NCBI RefSeq assembly: GCF_029338315.1 | Contig: NZ_CP119794.1 | Span: 1,178,001-1,242,000, forward strand | Reading direction: 5' to 3' | DNA: 64,000 bases | Source of the DNA: Haloarcula regularis | GTDB taxonomy: Archaea; Halobacteriota; Halobacteria; Halobacteriales; Haloarculaceae | Shown: positions 53,418-63,976 of the stretch, piece by piece | Layout of the letters: each line of letters starts with the position of its first letter | How positions within the stretch are numbered: the stretch's first letter is position 1 | Program-made: the position numbers and the translations under genes | Notes under the pieces: generated by a model | The model's input: only the letters and a program-made list of their open reading frames with translations | The model's database searches: none | What the model was told of the DNA's origin: nothing

Positions 53418-56061
53418 CTAGACGACCGTGCCTTTCTGTGGCGTCCCGTCGACGTTCTGTGGCGGCTTCGACCCGCCACCACGCCGGTCACCGGGGCTTA
53501 TGTCGAACTCCTTCGCCCGTCCGCTCCCGTCCTCGAAGACGGCGCCGCCGACGTACAGCATGTTCCCATTGTTCTGCCTGTTCCCAGTGAAACTGCTGAA
53601 CTCGTCGCCGACGAGTCGGGCGTTGTCGACGTACATCTCGCCGTTCGACGTGAGCGCGATGCCCTGGTTGGACCCGTCGACGACGTCGAGGGTCGCACCG
53701 GTGAACGTGACCGCACCGCTGCTGGCGGTGGCGGTGATGCTTCCAGCGCTGTCGACGGTGGCACCGACGCCCCTGATACTGGCCGCGTCGAACTTGGCTT
53801 CCTGCCCGCTCCCACGCGACTCGATGGTCGCGCCGTCGACGTCGAGCGCCCCCGACAGCGACACCGTGACCGTGCCTTCACTGGTGAGCGTGGCGTCCGT
53901 CGCCGTCAGGTCGCCACCGGAGAGCTTCAGCTCCTGTCCACTGCCCTCCGAGCGGATGGTCGCTCGCGTGAGGTCCATGGTGGGTGCACTGCTCACCGTT
54001 ATCTTGCCTGCACTGGTGAACGTCGCGTCCGTCGCGGTCAGATCGCCGCCGGAGAGCTTCAGTACCTGCCCACCGCCCTGTGAGCGGACAGTCGCGCTGC
54101 TGAAGTCCATACTCGATCCCGCGGTGGTGGTCAGTTTCCCGGCACTCACGACGGTCGCACCAGTGGCACTGATCGTGTCCCCCGAGAGGGTCAGCGCCTG
54201 CCCACCTCCGTTCGACTCGACGCGCTGATTGCCGATGTCGAGCGTCCCGGTCGAGGCTTCGAGCGTCGCGGCACCGCTCGAGGTCACGTCCGTCTCGACG
54301 GTGACGCTCCGGCCCTTGAGCGACACGCTCGAGGCCGAGATGGCACTCACGCTGTCCGGGACGACCAGCGAACTCCCGTTGCTGGCGGCGTCGTACGTGC
54401 CGTCGCTCACGTCGACCTGGAAGTCGCCGTCGGCCGACGAGTAGAGGCCGTCGTTGTTGACGTCCTCGTACGCGAACCCGGGGTCCTGCTGTGGGCCGCC
54501 GCTTCCCGAACTCACAGTCACCGTCTGTGTCTCCGTGTCCGACCCGCCGTTCCCGTCGGTGACCGTGAGTTCGACGCTCCTGCTGCCGGTGGACCCGAAG
54601 GTCGTGCTCGCCGTCTTCCCCGTCGCGTCTGTCGTCCCGTCCCCGTCGAAATCCCAGGCGTAACTGAGGGCGTCTCCGTCGGGGTCGGTGGACCCGCTCG
54701 CGTCGAAGGAGACGGATTCGCCGGTTTCGGGGTCGCTGGGCGAGTAGGTGAAACTCGCCGTCGGTGCAGCGTTGCTGTCGTCGACGATCTTCGAGGCGGT
54801 CCCCACCCGGTCAGTGGTGTCGCCGACCCGCACGACCACGTAGAGCGGCGTCTCTCCGGTATTCGAGTCGCTATCACTGACGGTGACCGTCGTCGAGGAC
54901 CCATCGTAGGGCGTCGCGATGACCCGGTCCAGTTCCGTGTTCATCGCCGAACTGTCGTACAGGAGCACCGTGTAGTTCGAGATGTCGTCGTCTGGGTCTG
55001 TCGCCTGGAAGGTGACGTCGACGTCGTACTTGCCGCTCTTGCCGCTCCCGGTGACGCTCGTCCCCGTAATCGACACGCTCGGCGGACTCGGACTCGCGAC
55101 GCTGATCACCTTCGACTCGCCGTTGGTCGCGCCGTCGTCGTCGGTAACGAGCAGCCGGGCCGTGTAGTCACCCGCCGACGGGTAGGAGAAGGTGGCCGTC
55201 TGCCCGGTGGCCTCGGTGGTCCCGTCGTCGTCGAAATCCCAGGCGTAACTCGAGATCGTCCCGTCGGGGTCGCTCGACCCGGACGCGTCGAACGAGACGC
55301 TCTCTCCGGGATCGGGACTGCTCGGGGTGTAAGTGAAAGCCGGCGCAGGGAACGCGTTGTACACGGTGACCGTCTTCGTCGTCGTGGCGGTTCGCCCGTC
55401 GACCGCGGTGACAGTCAGCGAGACCGGGTACGTACCGTCGTCTGAGTAAGACGTGCTCGCGGTCTGTCCGGTCGCGTCGGTCGTCCCGTCGTCGTCGAAG
55501 TCCCACTCGTAGCTGGTGAGCGTGCTGCCCTCGACGTCGCTGTTACTCGCGTCGAAGGAGATGGTCTCGCCCTGGGTCGGCTGATCGGGAACCCAGGAGA
55601 AGCGAGCGAATGTCGTGACGTCGACCGACACGCGCACTTCGTCGACCACCGTGTTCGAGCCCTCGTCGACGACCAGAACCGTGAGTCGGTCACCACCGAC
55701 CTCGTTGGCCCGACGCCACTGATCGCCGGGGTCGAACCGGGAGGGGGGCGCCGCCGACGCGCTGTGTGAACGACGTCAGCTCGTAGCGGGCCCGACCGTC
55801 ACCGGCGACGACGACCGAGACTGCGTCGGCGTCGAGGCTGTCGCCGCCGACGTGCTCGACGGTGACGTATTCGGTCGTCGCGTTCGCTTCGACGTCGACC
55901 AGCGGGGCACTCTGGGCCTGGGTCGAGACGTTCCCGACGACGACGACGGCGACGACGGCCGTCGTGAGGACCACGACGCCCGTCAGGAGGACGATTCCGA
56001 TGACCTCAGACTGGCCGCGGGTGCTGGCCTGTCTGTCGGTGGTGCGGGTCTGTCTCGTCAT
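53418..56061 (-). CDS. Pilin-like protein with PKD domains and long repeat tail (one frameshift)
   Basis: The start MTRQTRTTDRQAS is at 56061, followed by GQSEVIGIVLLTGVVVLTTA, an archaeal pilin leader. The frame breaks in a G6/C6 run at 55743-55748; removing one base joins GGAP to SRFDPGDQWRRANEV. Then come three PKD domains (YEWDFDDDGTTDATGQTAST, YAWDFDDDGTTEATGQ, YAWDFDGDGTTDATGK), with a related domain between the second and third. The last ~330 residues are imperfect ~39-residue beta repeats (GGGQALTLSGDTISATGATV; GGGQVLKLSGGDLTATDATF; GSGQELKLSGGDLTATDATL). About 880 residues. A large surface adhesin or fibre protein is likely. It is 13 nt downstream of the preceding pilin-like gene. 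Confidence 0.82.
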
Positions 56062-56074
56062 CGGTCCTCTCCGG

Positions 56075-57279
56075 TCACGGCACCGGGATGAAATACAGGG
56101 CCGTCTCGCCCGTCTCCAGTTGCATGCTCACAACGAGCCAGTCGTTCGAGTTGAGGTTCTGGTCGAAATCGAGGACGATCCGCGTCGTCGCATCGTCGCC
56201 CTCGAGGTCGAGGTCCGGGTCGAGCTGGACGAAGTCGCCACGGACCTGGAGAGTTCCCGAGTCGGTGGCGCCCTCCTCGCGGATGACTGCTTGCGAGGGG
56301 CTGGAGCCACCCTGTGCCTCGAAGAAGTTGATGCGTGCCTCGATGAACGAGTTGTCGTCACCGGAGTTCTGGAACTCGAGCGTGAGTTCCTGCCCGTTCT
56401 TGAACTCGTCCGTCAGTCGGATCTCGCCCGGCGCGGCCGGGTTGATGTCGTCGATGCCGCCGCCGCGTTCGCCCGACGGCGGCACCTCCCCGATGCCCAC
56501 TGGCCCGCACGCCAGCGTGTAGTCGCCGTCGAGGGTCAGTTCGAGGGTTCGACTCCCGGTCGGACCGGACACCGTGACGTCGCCCGGCGGGACCTCACCG
56601 TCGAGGAGCGTCTCCCAGCGACGCTCGGACAGTTCCGTCGGGAGCGTGACGCGCACGTCGCTCACCTGCGTCCGGTCCAGGAGGCCCGCTCGCGGTTCGA
56701 CTGCCACCGTCTGGGTCCCGCCGACGTCGAACGCCCGGGTGATGGGGACGAGCTCGATGGTGTCGCCACGGACCACCGTCTGGTCGGTGAGCGGCACGGC
56801 CTCCGAGCCGAAGTCGTGATAGACGACGGAGTGCTCGTAGCGGAGCGTCCCTGCACCCTGATAGACGTTGTATCCGGGTTCGTACTCCAGGAACCGGGTC
56901 TGGACGTCGGTGCCAGGACAGACGTCGTCGGTGATGTCGTTCCCCGTCCCTGCTCCTCGACGACGATCGAGCGCTGCTCTGTCGTCCGCAACGATCCGCC
57001 GGGCGGCCCCGGGTTCGTCGCGACGAGGCGAGCGGGGTAGTTCGTCCCCAGCGTCAGCTCGGCGTACCCGTCGTTCCCCCCCGTGTAGGTCTCCAACAGC
57101 GTGTTCCGCACCTCGATCATGTCCCGCTGGACCTGCTGGTTGTGGTTGAACTCCACCTGCCGGTTCTGGTTGGGTACGACGAACGCCTGGTACGTCGAGA
57201 ATGAGACGATGAGGACGGCAAAGAGGAGGACCGCCCCTATCTGGACGGCCTGCCCGCGCTCGTCACCCACCAGCGCCAT
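56075..57279 (-). CDS. Pilin-like surface protein (one frameshift)
   Basis: The start MALVGDERGQAVQIGAVLLF is at 57279; the leader plus hydrophobic helix resembles archaeal type IV pilins. One base is missing near 56941-56945 (ACGGGG-AACGAC). With it restored, VVEEQGRG runs into NDITDDVCPGTDVQTRFLEY and on to the last frame (VPLTDQTVVRGDTIELVPIT ... LYFIPVP). Restored length is about 401 residues, beta-rich and extracellular. It forms a tight operon with the PKD gene. Confidence 0.78.
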
Positions 57280-57342
57280 GCTCTCGCTTGCAGAGTCCGC
57301 GGTAAAAAGGTATCTGCCCCACTATCAATCGCTGTGCTGGCC

Positions 57343-57927
57343 TCAGGCCTCGTCGTCCTCTTCGACGACTTCCGGGTCCGAGAGCGCCGTCTGGAGGCTG
57401 TCGAGGCCGTTGACCCACTCGGAGACGAGACCGTACTCGATGTCCTCGGCGACGTCTATCGCGAGTTCGTCGCCGTCGATGATGCGGGTGCCGGCCTGGA
57501 CGCAGTAGCCCAGGGCGGCGTCGAGGTCGTCCTCGGCCTCGGCGTCGGCGGCGGCCTGGACGTACTCGGCGACGGTCGCGTCGTCGGTGACGCCCTCGGC
57601 GACGTACTCCTCGGCGGCGTAGAAGACACAGACCAGCGAGGTCTGGACGCCGTCGATGAGCATCAGTTTCTCCTCGTCGTCGATGTCGATCTCCGAGAGA
57701 ACGATCTCGCGGACGTCGGCGAGTTCGCCGAGGGTCGTCTCTTCGTCTATCGTCCCGTCCTCGTAGTCGGTGAGTATCTTCGCGACGGCGATGGCAGCGT
57801 CGTCCTGGAGGTTCAACAGGAGGCGCGCGGAGTCCTCGTCCTCGGGGTCGACGTCCTCCTCGTCGATGCGTTCGATCCAGTTCTGCCAGCGTTCGTCGGT
57901 GTAATACTCCCCCGGCGGAGTGCTCAT
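57343..57927 (-). CDS. DUF2150-family protein
   Basis: 194 residues from the ATG at 57927 (MSTPPGEYYTDERWQNWIER). Very acidic and helical: SARLLLNLQDDAAIAVAKIL, VQTSLVCVFYAAEEYVAEGV. This matches what I know of the haloarchaeal DUF2150 family of unknown function. Upstream in-frame sequence to 58077 has no family look. Confidence 0.82.
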   Translation of the reverse strand: MSTPPGEYYTDERWQNWIERIDEEDVDPEDEDSARLLLNLQDDAAIAVAKILTDYEDGTIDEETTLGELADVREIVLSEIDIDDEEKLMLIDGVQTSLVCVFYAAEEYVAEGVTDDATVAEYVQAAADAEAEDDLDAALGYCVQAGTRIIDGDELAIDVAEDIEYGLVSEWVNGLDSLQTALSDPEVVEEDDEA

Positions 57928-58128
57928 ACCCACCCGTACGTCCGACCGGGGATAGTAGTTTCGACAGTGGTCTGCAGGTGGGTGACAGCCCCCGTGTGCG
58001 GCGGTTCCGCGGCCACGGGCACCTAGACCCAGGCGCCGGGGACGACGTGGGCCTGGGCCGATGTCGCCCGAGCACACGGACGCGAGCGTGTCGGGGATTT
58101 ATCATTCCAGGGTGCGTGTTGTTATATC

Positions 58129-58437
58129 ATGTCACAGCGGCAGCCCACGCGCGGTCGCCGGCACTCTGTCAGTCCCGCGCGAGTCGGCGCCGTGGCACAG
58201 CAGGCGGGGCTCGTCGCCGTCGTCGTCACGCTGCCGCTCGTCGTCGGCACCTTCGCCGGCTTCCTCGCGTCGGCGGGCTCGCCGCTTGCCGGTCTCGAAG
58301 CGGCCACCCGGACGTTGAACGCCGCGCCGACGGTCAGCACCGGGCACGCGACGCTCTTCCAGCTCGGCACCTACGCGCTGCTCGCGGGGTGCTGGTCGGC
58401 CGGCCTGGGCCTCCTCCTGGACGGCTTGTTCGACTAG
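58129..58437 (+). CDS. Small membrane protein, convergent with mscS-type gene
   Basis: 102 residues. A basic start (SQRQPTRGRRHSVSPARVG) is followed by hydrophobic segments at about 27-48 and 78-98. The stop overlaps that of the convergent channel gene by 4 nt. A TATA-like TTATATC lies just upstream (about 58121). Function unknown. Confidence 0.68.
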   Translation: MSQRQPTRGRRHSVSPARVGAVAQQAGLVAVVVTLPLVVGTFAGFLASAGSPLAGLEAATRTLNAAPTVSTGHATLFQLGTYALLAGCWSAGLGLLLDGLFD

Positions 58438-59636
58438 TCGCCGTCGCCGTCGGCGACGACCCGCTCCTCCTCGGTCGAGATCCTGGCGTCGAGGCCGTCG
58501 TCGCGCCCCGACAGGGTGCGCTGTGGGAACGGAATCGTGATGCCCTCGCCGTCGAAGCGCGTCTTGACCTCGCTGACGACGGCCGAGATGGCGCGCCACT
58601 TCCGTGGTGGAGTCGGGTGGTCGATCCAGAAGCGCAGTTCCATCACGACAGCCGAGTCACCGAACTGCTTGAGGACGACGTGGGGCGGGGGCGAGTCGAC
58701 GACGTGTTTCACGTCGGTCATCGCCTCGCGAGCCACGTCCTTGGCCCACTCGAGGTCCGTCTCGTAGTCGACGCCGACGTCCAGCGTCAGCCGCAAGAGC
58801 CCCTTCTGACTCCGGTTGGTGATGGCCTGGTCTGCGACACGGTCGTTGGGGATGACGACGAACTCGCCGTCGAAGTTCTCGACGCGCGTGTTGAAGATGG
58901 TGATGTCGGTGACGATGCCCTCGTTGTCGCCGATCTGGACCCAGTCGCCGATGGTGAAGGGGCGCGAGAACATCAGGACGAACCCAGCGATGAGCGCCCC
59001 GAGCGTCTGCCGGGCGGCCATCCCGACGACGATGCCGAGAAAACCCGCCCCCACCAGGAGGCCGCTGAGGTTGACCCCCCAGAGAGTCAACGCGCCGGCC
59101 AGGACCGTCACCACGATGGCGACCTGACCCACCCGGAGGATGATCTCCTCCTGGTGTTGCGTGACCCGGTCGGACCCCTCTCCTAAGCGCCCGACGGCCT
59201 TCTTCAGCTGTTCTGAAGCCGCGAACCCGAGGACGACCAGAAGCAGCGAGAGGCCGCCCTTGAACAGGTCCGGCACCGCCGAGATGAACAGGTCCGTGAT
59301 GGTCACGGCCCACTCGAACAGCCCCCAGACCACCAGCATCCCGAGGCCGGCGACGCCGAGGACGCTCACCTGGGCCAGTCGGAGCAACAGCCCCGAGAAC
59401 GAGGCTGGGACGTACGCGCCGACGGCGTCGGCCGTCTCGGCGACGTACCCGGACATGTACCGGGAGGCGACGAGGCGCTGGACCTGCCGAACCGCGAGCG
59501 GCAGGACCAGCAACGCGACGACGGCCGTCAGAAAGAGGAGGCCGGCACTCACGGCGAGTCGACCCTCCGTGGTCGTCAGCCGTTCCAGTATCTCGAGTGC
59601 CTGCTGGGTGAGCCTCGCGACCTGCGACTGCTGCAT
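58434..59636 (-). CDS. MscS-family mechanosensitive channel
   Basis: 400 residues. It has about four or five membrane helices, then the MscS pore helix and beta domain: GFLGIVVGMAARQTLGALIA, VLMFSRPFTIGDWVQIGDNE, GIVTDITIFNTRVENFDGEF and VVIPNDRVADQAITN. FSRPFxIGDWV and V-x-IPN are family signatures. It should release osmolytes on hypo-osmotic shock. The acidic C-terminal tail is typical of halophiles. Confidence 0.93.
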   Translation of the reverse strand: MQQSQVARLTQQALEILERLTTTEGRLAVSAGLLFLTAVVALLVLPLAVRQVQRLVASRYMSGYVAETADAVGAYVPASFSGLLLRLAQVSVLGVAGLGMLVVWGLFEWAVTITDLFISAVPDLFKGGLSLLLVVLGFAASEQLKKAVGRLGEGSDRVTQHQEEIILRVGQVAIVVTVLAGALTLWGVNLSGLLVGAGFLGIVVGMAARQTLGALIAGFVLMFSRPFTIGDWVQIGDNEGIVTDITIFNTRVENFDGEFVVIPNDRVADQAITNRSQKGLLRLTLDVGVDYETDLEWAKDVAREAMTDVKHVVDSPPPHVVLKQFGDSAVVMELRFWIDHPTPPRKWRAISAVVSEVKTRFDGEGITIPFPQRTLSGRDDGLDARISTEEERVVADGDGD

Positions 59637-59707
59637 GTCCCTCCGCTAGGGAGGCGCTGCCTTGTGTGTTGTCCTCTCAGCGGCCGAGCACCACGGTCCG
59701 TCGACGT

Positions 59708-60169
59708 TCACTCGAAGGTCCGGTTCGCGAACCGCTCGCGAAGCGCCGGTTCGGGGACGGGACAGGCGTCTTTCTTCCCGAAGACCCGGTAGCGGTTCTC
59801 CGCGACGAGGTCGTACACACGGTCGCTGAGGCCGGTCGGGACCACCGAGAAGGCCGACAGCAGGGGCCAGGGGCCGTCGAGGCGGCGACAGACCCTGAGG
59901 ACGGCCTCGGATTTGGTGTACACCGCGCCGCCCTCGACGAGGACCACCGAGTCGAAGTCCTCGGTCTGCAGGTCGTGGCGCCGCGACAGCTCCTGGCCCA
60001 CGTCCGACTGCAGCGGGGCAAACAGGAACTCGCCGGCGTCGTCGAACTTGACGACGAAGCGGACGAACCCGTTACAGAGGTTGCAGACGCCGTCGAACAG
60101 CAGTATCGGCTGGTCGAGGTCGTCGACGATGGCTGCCGCGTCGCGGTCGGTCTCGGCGGGTGGTTCCAT
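59708..60169 (-). CDS. DCC-family thiol-disulfide protein
   Basis: 153 residues. LLFDGVCNLCNGFVRFV carries the DGxCxLC motif that names the family, followed by FLFAPLQSDVGQEL, a thioredoxin-like topology. The biochemical role is poorly known. The stop is separated from pdxS by only 6 nt (start at 60169, pdxS stop at 60176), so the two are probably one operon with pdxS first. Confidence 0.88.
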   Translation of the reverse strand: MEPPAETDRDAAAIVDDLDQPILLFDGVCNLCNGFVRFVVKFDDAGEFLFAPLQSDVGQELSRRHDLQTEDFDSVVLVEGGAVYTKSEAVLRVCRRLDGPWPLLSAFSVVPTGLSDRVYDLVAENRYRVFGKKDACPVPEPALRERFANRTFE

Positions 60170-60175
60170 ACGGGC

Positions 60176-61084
60176 CTATACGCCCCGGCCCTGCATCTTC
60201 TCTTCGTCCGGCAGGTCGACGTTGGCGTCGCCTTTCATGCCCTTGCCGACGTTCGTGCTGATCTCGGTCAGCGCCTCGGCGTCGTCCCAGTTGTTGACGG
60301 CCTCGACGATGGCCCGGCCCATCGCTTCGGGGTCCTCGGCGCCGAAGATGCCCGAGCCGACGAAGATGCCGTCACAGCCGTGGTGCATCATCAGGGCGGC
60401 GTCGGCGGGCGTCGCGATGCCGCCGGCGGCGAAGTTGACGACCGGGAGTCGGCCCATGTCGGCCGTCTCGTGGACCAGGTCGGCGGGGGCCTCGTGCTCG
60501 CGGGCCCACTTCTCGCGTTCCTCGTGGCTCATCCCCTCGAGCTTGCGGATGGCGCCCTTGATGTTGCGCTGGTGGTGGACGGCCTGGTTGACGTCGCCGG
60601 TGCCGGCCTCGCCCTTGGTTCGGATCATCGCCGCGCCCTCGTCGATGCGCCGCAGGGCCTCCTGGAGGTTCCGCGCCCCACAGACGAACGGCGCGGTGAA
60701 CTCCCGCTTGTCGATGTGGTATCGGTCGTCCGCCGGCGTCAGCACCTCGCTCTCGTCTAACATGTCGGCGCCCGCCGCTTCGAGAATCTCGGCTTCCTTC
60801 ACGTGGCCGATGCGGGCCTTGCCCATCACCGGGATAGACACCTCGTCGATGACTGCCTGCAGGGAGGCAGGGTCGGCCATCCGGGCGACGCCGCCGCGCT
60901 TGCGGATGTCGGCCGGGACCGCTTCGAGGTTCATGACCGCCACTGCACCGACGTCCTCAGCGATACGGGCCTGCTCTGGGGTGACGACGTCCATGATGAC
61001 GCCGCCCTTCTGCATCTTCGCGAAGCCGCGCTTGACGAGTTCGGTGCCGCGGCGGAGGTCCTCCAGGTCGGTAGCTTCGGTCAT
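60176..61084 (-). CDS. pdxS: Pyridoxal 5'-phosphate synthase subunit PdxS
   Basis: 302 residues. The TIM-barrel synthase makes PLP from ribose 5-phosphate, glyceraldehyde 3-phosphate and ammonia from PdxT. D32 in [12 protein letters not shown]89 in [23 protein letters not shown] and [16 protein letters not shown] are diagnostic. pdxT is not in this window. Confidence 0.96.
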   Translation of the reverse strand: MTEATDLEDLRRGTELVKRGFAKMQKGGVIMDVVTPEQARIAEDVGAVAVMNLEAVPADIRKRGGVARMADPASLQAVIDEVSIPVMGKARIGHVKEAEILEAAGADMLDESEVLTPADDRYHIDKREFTAPFVCGARNLQEALRRIDEGAAMIRTKGEAGTGDVNQAVHHQRNIKGAIRKLEGMSHEEREKWAREHEAPADLVHETADMGRLPVVNFAAGGIATPADAALMMHHGCDGIFVGSGIFGAEDPEAMGRAIVEAVNNWDDAEALTEISTNVGKGMKGDANVDLPDEEKMQGRGV

Positions 61085-61256
61085 TGGCGTTCGCTTGGGA
61101 CTGGATTTACTTAACCCGTGTCCTTGGCGGTTCGCCCACGAGCCCCGGACGGCGGCGCTGTCGACGGGTTCACGCGCCCGGGGAGCGGTAGAGCGGGGCT
61201 TTCATCTGTGAGAGCCGGGAATGATTTTTTATGAACGAACCGCCGTACTACTGGCA

Positions 61257-62729
61257 ATGTCGCTCTCGTGGGACCGGTTCGAACCGCCTCCGACCGCACA
61301 GGTCCTCCACGTCGACGACGACCGCCGGTTTCTGGATCTGTCGGCGGAGATGCTGGAGCGCCACGCGGGGGACCTGACGGTCACGACGCTCGCGGACCCG
61401 CTCGAAGTGCTCGACCGCCTGGAGACGGCGAACGTGGACTGTATCGTCTCGGACTACAACATGGCGCCGCTGAACGGCATCGACCTCCTGCGGCGGGTCC
61501 GTGAGGTCGACCCCGACGTCCCCTTCATCCTCTTTACCGGGAAGGGAAGCGAGAGCGTCGCGAGCGAGGCCATCTCGGCCGGGGTCACCGACTACGTCCA
61601 GAAGAGCGGGGACCGCGAGACGTTCGAGATGCTGTCGAACCGCATCGAGAACGCCGTCGACCACGCGCGAAGCGAGCGTGAGCTGGCCCGCAAGAGCAGC
61701 CTGCTGGACAGCATCTTCTCCCAGATTCCCCACCACGTCTACGTCAAGGATCGTGAAGGCCGCCACGTGCGGGTGAGCGACGCGTACGTCCGGGATCCCG
61801 AGGCGATGGTCGGCAAGACCGACGCGGAACTGTACTGCGACACGAACGGCGAGGCGACGATGCTCGACGACATGCGCGTCATCGAGGACGGCGAGCCGAT
61901 CGTCCACAAGGAGGAACAGAAGGCCGAGGACGCGGACGGCAACTACAGCTTCGAGTACCTCAACGACAACTACGGCGAGGACGTCGTCGACGACCGGCGG
62001 CGCTACGACGAGTGGGTCCTCACGTCGAAGGTTCCCTGGCGCGACGAGGACGGCGGGGTGCTCGGGCTCATCGGCGTGACCGTCGACATCAGCGACCGGA
62101 AACGCTACCAGCAGTCCCTCGAGCGCCACACCGAGCGGTTAGAGCAGTTCCTTGCAGAGGTCGCCCACGACATCCGTTCGCCGCTGCAGGTCGCGAGTTC
62201 GAACGTCGCCCTGCTCGAGGACGTCGACGACGAGCGGGTGACGTCGATCGAACGGAGTCACGAGCGCATCGCGGCACTCGCGGACGAGCTCAGCCGGTTC
62301 GCCCGCCACGGGGAGACGGACCCGACGCCGGAGCCGGTCGACCTGGCCGACGTGGTCGAGCAGACGTGGGCCAGCCACTCCACCGGCGACGCGACACTTT
62401 CGGTGAGCGGCCTCCCGACCGTCGAGGCCGACCAGACGGAGCTGGGCCGCCTGGTCGACAACCTCGTCGACAACGCGATCGACCACGCCGGACCCGACGC
62501 GAGCGTCACCGTCGGTTCGCTCGCCGACGGCGGATTCTTCGTCGCCGACGACGGTCCCGGCATCCCCGCAGACGAACACGAGTCCGTCTTCGAGGCGGGC
62601 TACACGACGGCTCTGGAAGGGACCGGGCTCGGACTGGCCATCGTCTCGACGGTGGCCGAGCGCCACGGGTGGACGCTGTCGATAACCGAGAGCGACGCCG
62701 GCGGCGCGCGCTTCGAGATTCGGACCTGA
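61257..62729 (+). CDS. Sensor histidine kinase with N-terminal receiver and PAS domain
   Basis: 490 residues from the ATG at 61257. Receiver: VLHVDDDRRFLDL, IVSDYNMAPLNG (phospho-Asp), LFTGKGSE. PAS about 150-285 (QIPHHVYVKDREGRHVRVSD). HisKA: AEVAHDIRSPLQVASSNVAL. HATPase: LVDNLVDNAIDHA, VADDGPGIPADE, GTGLGLAIVSTVAERHGW. Cytoplasmic. Same architecture as the kinase at 31.6-33.4 kb with one PAS fewer. The alternative ATG at 61221 follows a TTTTTT/TATA-like stretch and is less likely. Confidence 0.92.
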   Translation: MSLSWDRFEPPPTAQVLHVDDDRRFLDLSAEMLERHAGDLTVTTLADPLEVLDRLETANVDCIVSDYNMAPLNGIDLLRRVREVDPDVPFILFTGKGSESVASEAISAGVTDYVQKSGDRETFEMLSNRIENAVDHARSERELARKSSLLDSIFSQIPHHVYVKDREGRHVRVSDAYVRDPEAMVGKTDAELYCDTNGEATMLDDMRVIEDGEPIVHKEEQKAEDADGNYSFEYLNDNYGEDVVDDRRRYDEWVLTSKVPWRDEDGGVLGLIGVTVDISDRKRYQQSLERHTERLEQFLAEVAHDIRSPLQVASSNVALLEDVDDERVTSIERSHERIAALADELSRFARHGETDPTPEPVDLADVVEQTWASHSTGDATLSVSGLPTVEADQTELGRLVDNLVDNAIDHAGPDASVTVGSLADGGFFVADDGPGIPADEHESVFEAGYTTALEGTGLGLAIVSTVAERHGWTLSITESDAGGARFEIRT

Positions 62730-62799
62730 GCAGACGGCGCAATCGCGCTCGGTTCGCCCGACCGCTACCGTTTTCAGCTCGCCTCCCCACGCCACGGAT

Positions 62800-63573
62800 A
62801 TGGCTACCGAGGAGAGCGTCGGCGGTCGCATCGAGGGGCTCGTCGCCCGGGTCTTCGACGCGCCGCTCCCGCCCCCCGAGGGGTTGCCCCGCTACGTCGC
62901 GCCGCTCCCGCAGTGGCTGGAGAACGTCGGCCTGCGACTGGCCTGGCCCATCGCCCTCGTCAACCTGCTGGGCACGGTCTTTGGCTTTTGGTACTACGCC
63001 GGCCGACCTCTGGAACTCGCGGCGCCGCTGGTCGAGGGCCAGCTCGGCGCCGCGCCAGTGCTTGCCTACCCTCTGATTCCGGACTCGCCGGTGGCGACGC
63101 TGTTCATCGGGCTCTCTTTCGCCGCCTGGAAGCTCGACCGGGACGCCGAGTGGCTCCACGCACTGGCATTCTTCGGCTGTATCAAGCTTGGCCTCTGGAC
63201 GCCGTTCGTGCAACTGGTCGTCAACGGCCCGGAGGGCATCGCCGCCTGGCTCTACTGGTTTCTCATCCTGAGCCACATGGCGATGGCCGTCGAGGCGTTC
63301 CTCATCCACCGGTACGCATCGTTCAGCGTCCCGGCCGTCGCCGTCGCCGTCGTCTGGTACGGGTTCAACGACGTGGTCGACTACTTCGTCCCGGTGCTGG
63401 ACGGGCCACACCACACCTGGCTCCGCGGGGAGCCGCTCGTGGCGGCCGGCCAGTTCGACCACACCGTGCTGGCCCACGACCTGGCGGCCGGCTGGGCCGT
63501 CGTGTTGACGCTGCTGGCGACTTTCTTCGCGCTCGCGACCCGCATCGAGAAGGTGAAGCGGGCCCGCGAGTGA
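62800..63573 (+). CDS. DUF1405-family membrane protein
   Basis: 257 residues with about six hydrophobic helices. PRYVAPLPQWLENVGLRLAW, NLLGTVFGFWYY, LIPDSPVATLFIGLSF and WYGFNDVVDYF match the DUF1405 family of archaeal and Bacillus membrane proteins. Function unknown. Confidence 0.85.
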   Translation: MATEESVGGRIEGLVARVFDAPLPPPEGLPRYVAPLPQWLENVGLRLAWPIALVNLLGTVFGFWYYAGRPLELAAPLVEGQLGAAPVLAYPLIPDSPVATLFIGLSFAAWKLDRDAEWLHALAFFGCIKLGLWTPFVQLVVNGPEGIAAWLYWFLILSHMAMAVEAFLIHRYASFSVPAVAVAVVWYGFNDVVDYFVPVLDGPHHTWLRGEPLVAAGQFDHTVLAHDLAAGWAVVLTLLATFFALATRIEKVKRARE

Positions 63574-63583
63574 TCGCCGCCGG

Positions 63584-63976
63584 TCAGGCCTCGCCTGGTT
63601 CGCCCCGGTGTTTGGCAACGGCGGCGAGCGCCATCGCGGCACAGACGCCCGCCAGCGCGGGGATACCGACGCCGGCGGCCACCAGTTCCCAGGGCACGAG
63701 ACGCCCCAGGCGACCGACGAGCGACGGTTCGATGCCCGTTCCGTCGAGGAGTCGCGCCTGCGTCCCGGCGTAGTCGAAGCCGAGGGCGACGCTGGCGACG
63801 CCGATGCCCGCGAGACCCAGGCCGCCGGCGCTGGCGCGCAGATGGTCCACTCGAGCGGTCGCACGCCGGCCGGCCCACCAGCGGTAGGCCGTGCCGACGA
63901 CGACCCCGAGGACGCCGACGCCCAGCGAGAACAGGAACGGGACGGCAAACAGCGGGTCCGCGAGCGACTGGAACAC
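63584..63976 (-). CDS. Hypothetical membrane protein
   Basis: 130 residues from GTG 63976, with about three hydrophobic segments (10-29, 49-66, 96-118). It ends AVAKHRGEPGEA. Convergent with the DUF1405 gene. The start is close to the window edge, so a longer N-terminus cannot be excluded. Not recognised. Confidence 0.65.
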   Translation of the reverse strand: MFQSLADPLFAVPFLFSLGVGVLGVVVGTAYRWWAGRRATARVDHLRASAGGLGLAGIGVASVALGFDYAGTQARLLDGTGIEPSLVGRLGRLVPWELVAAGVGIPALAGVCAAMALAAVAKHRGEPGEA

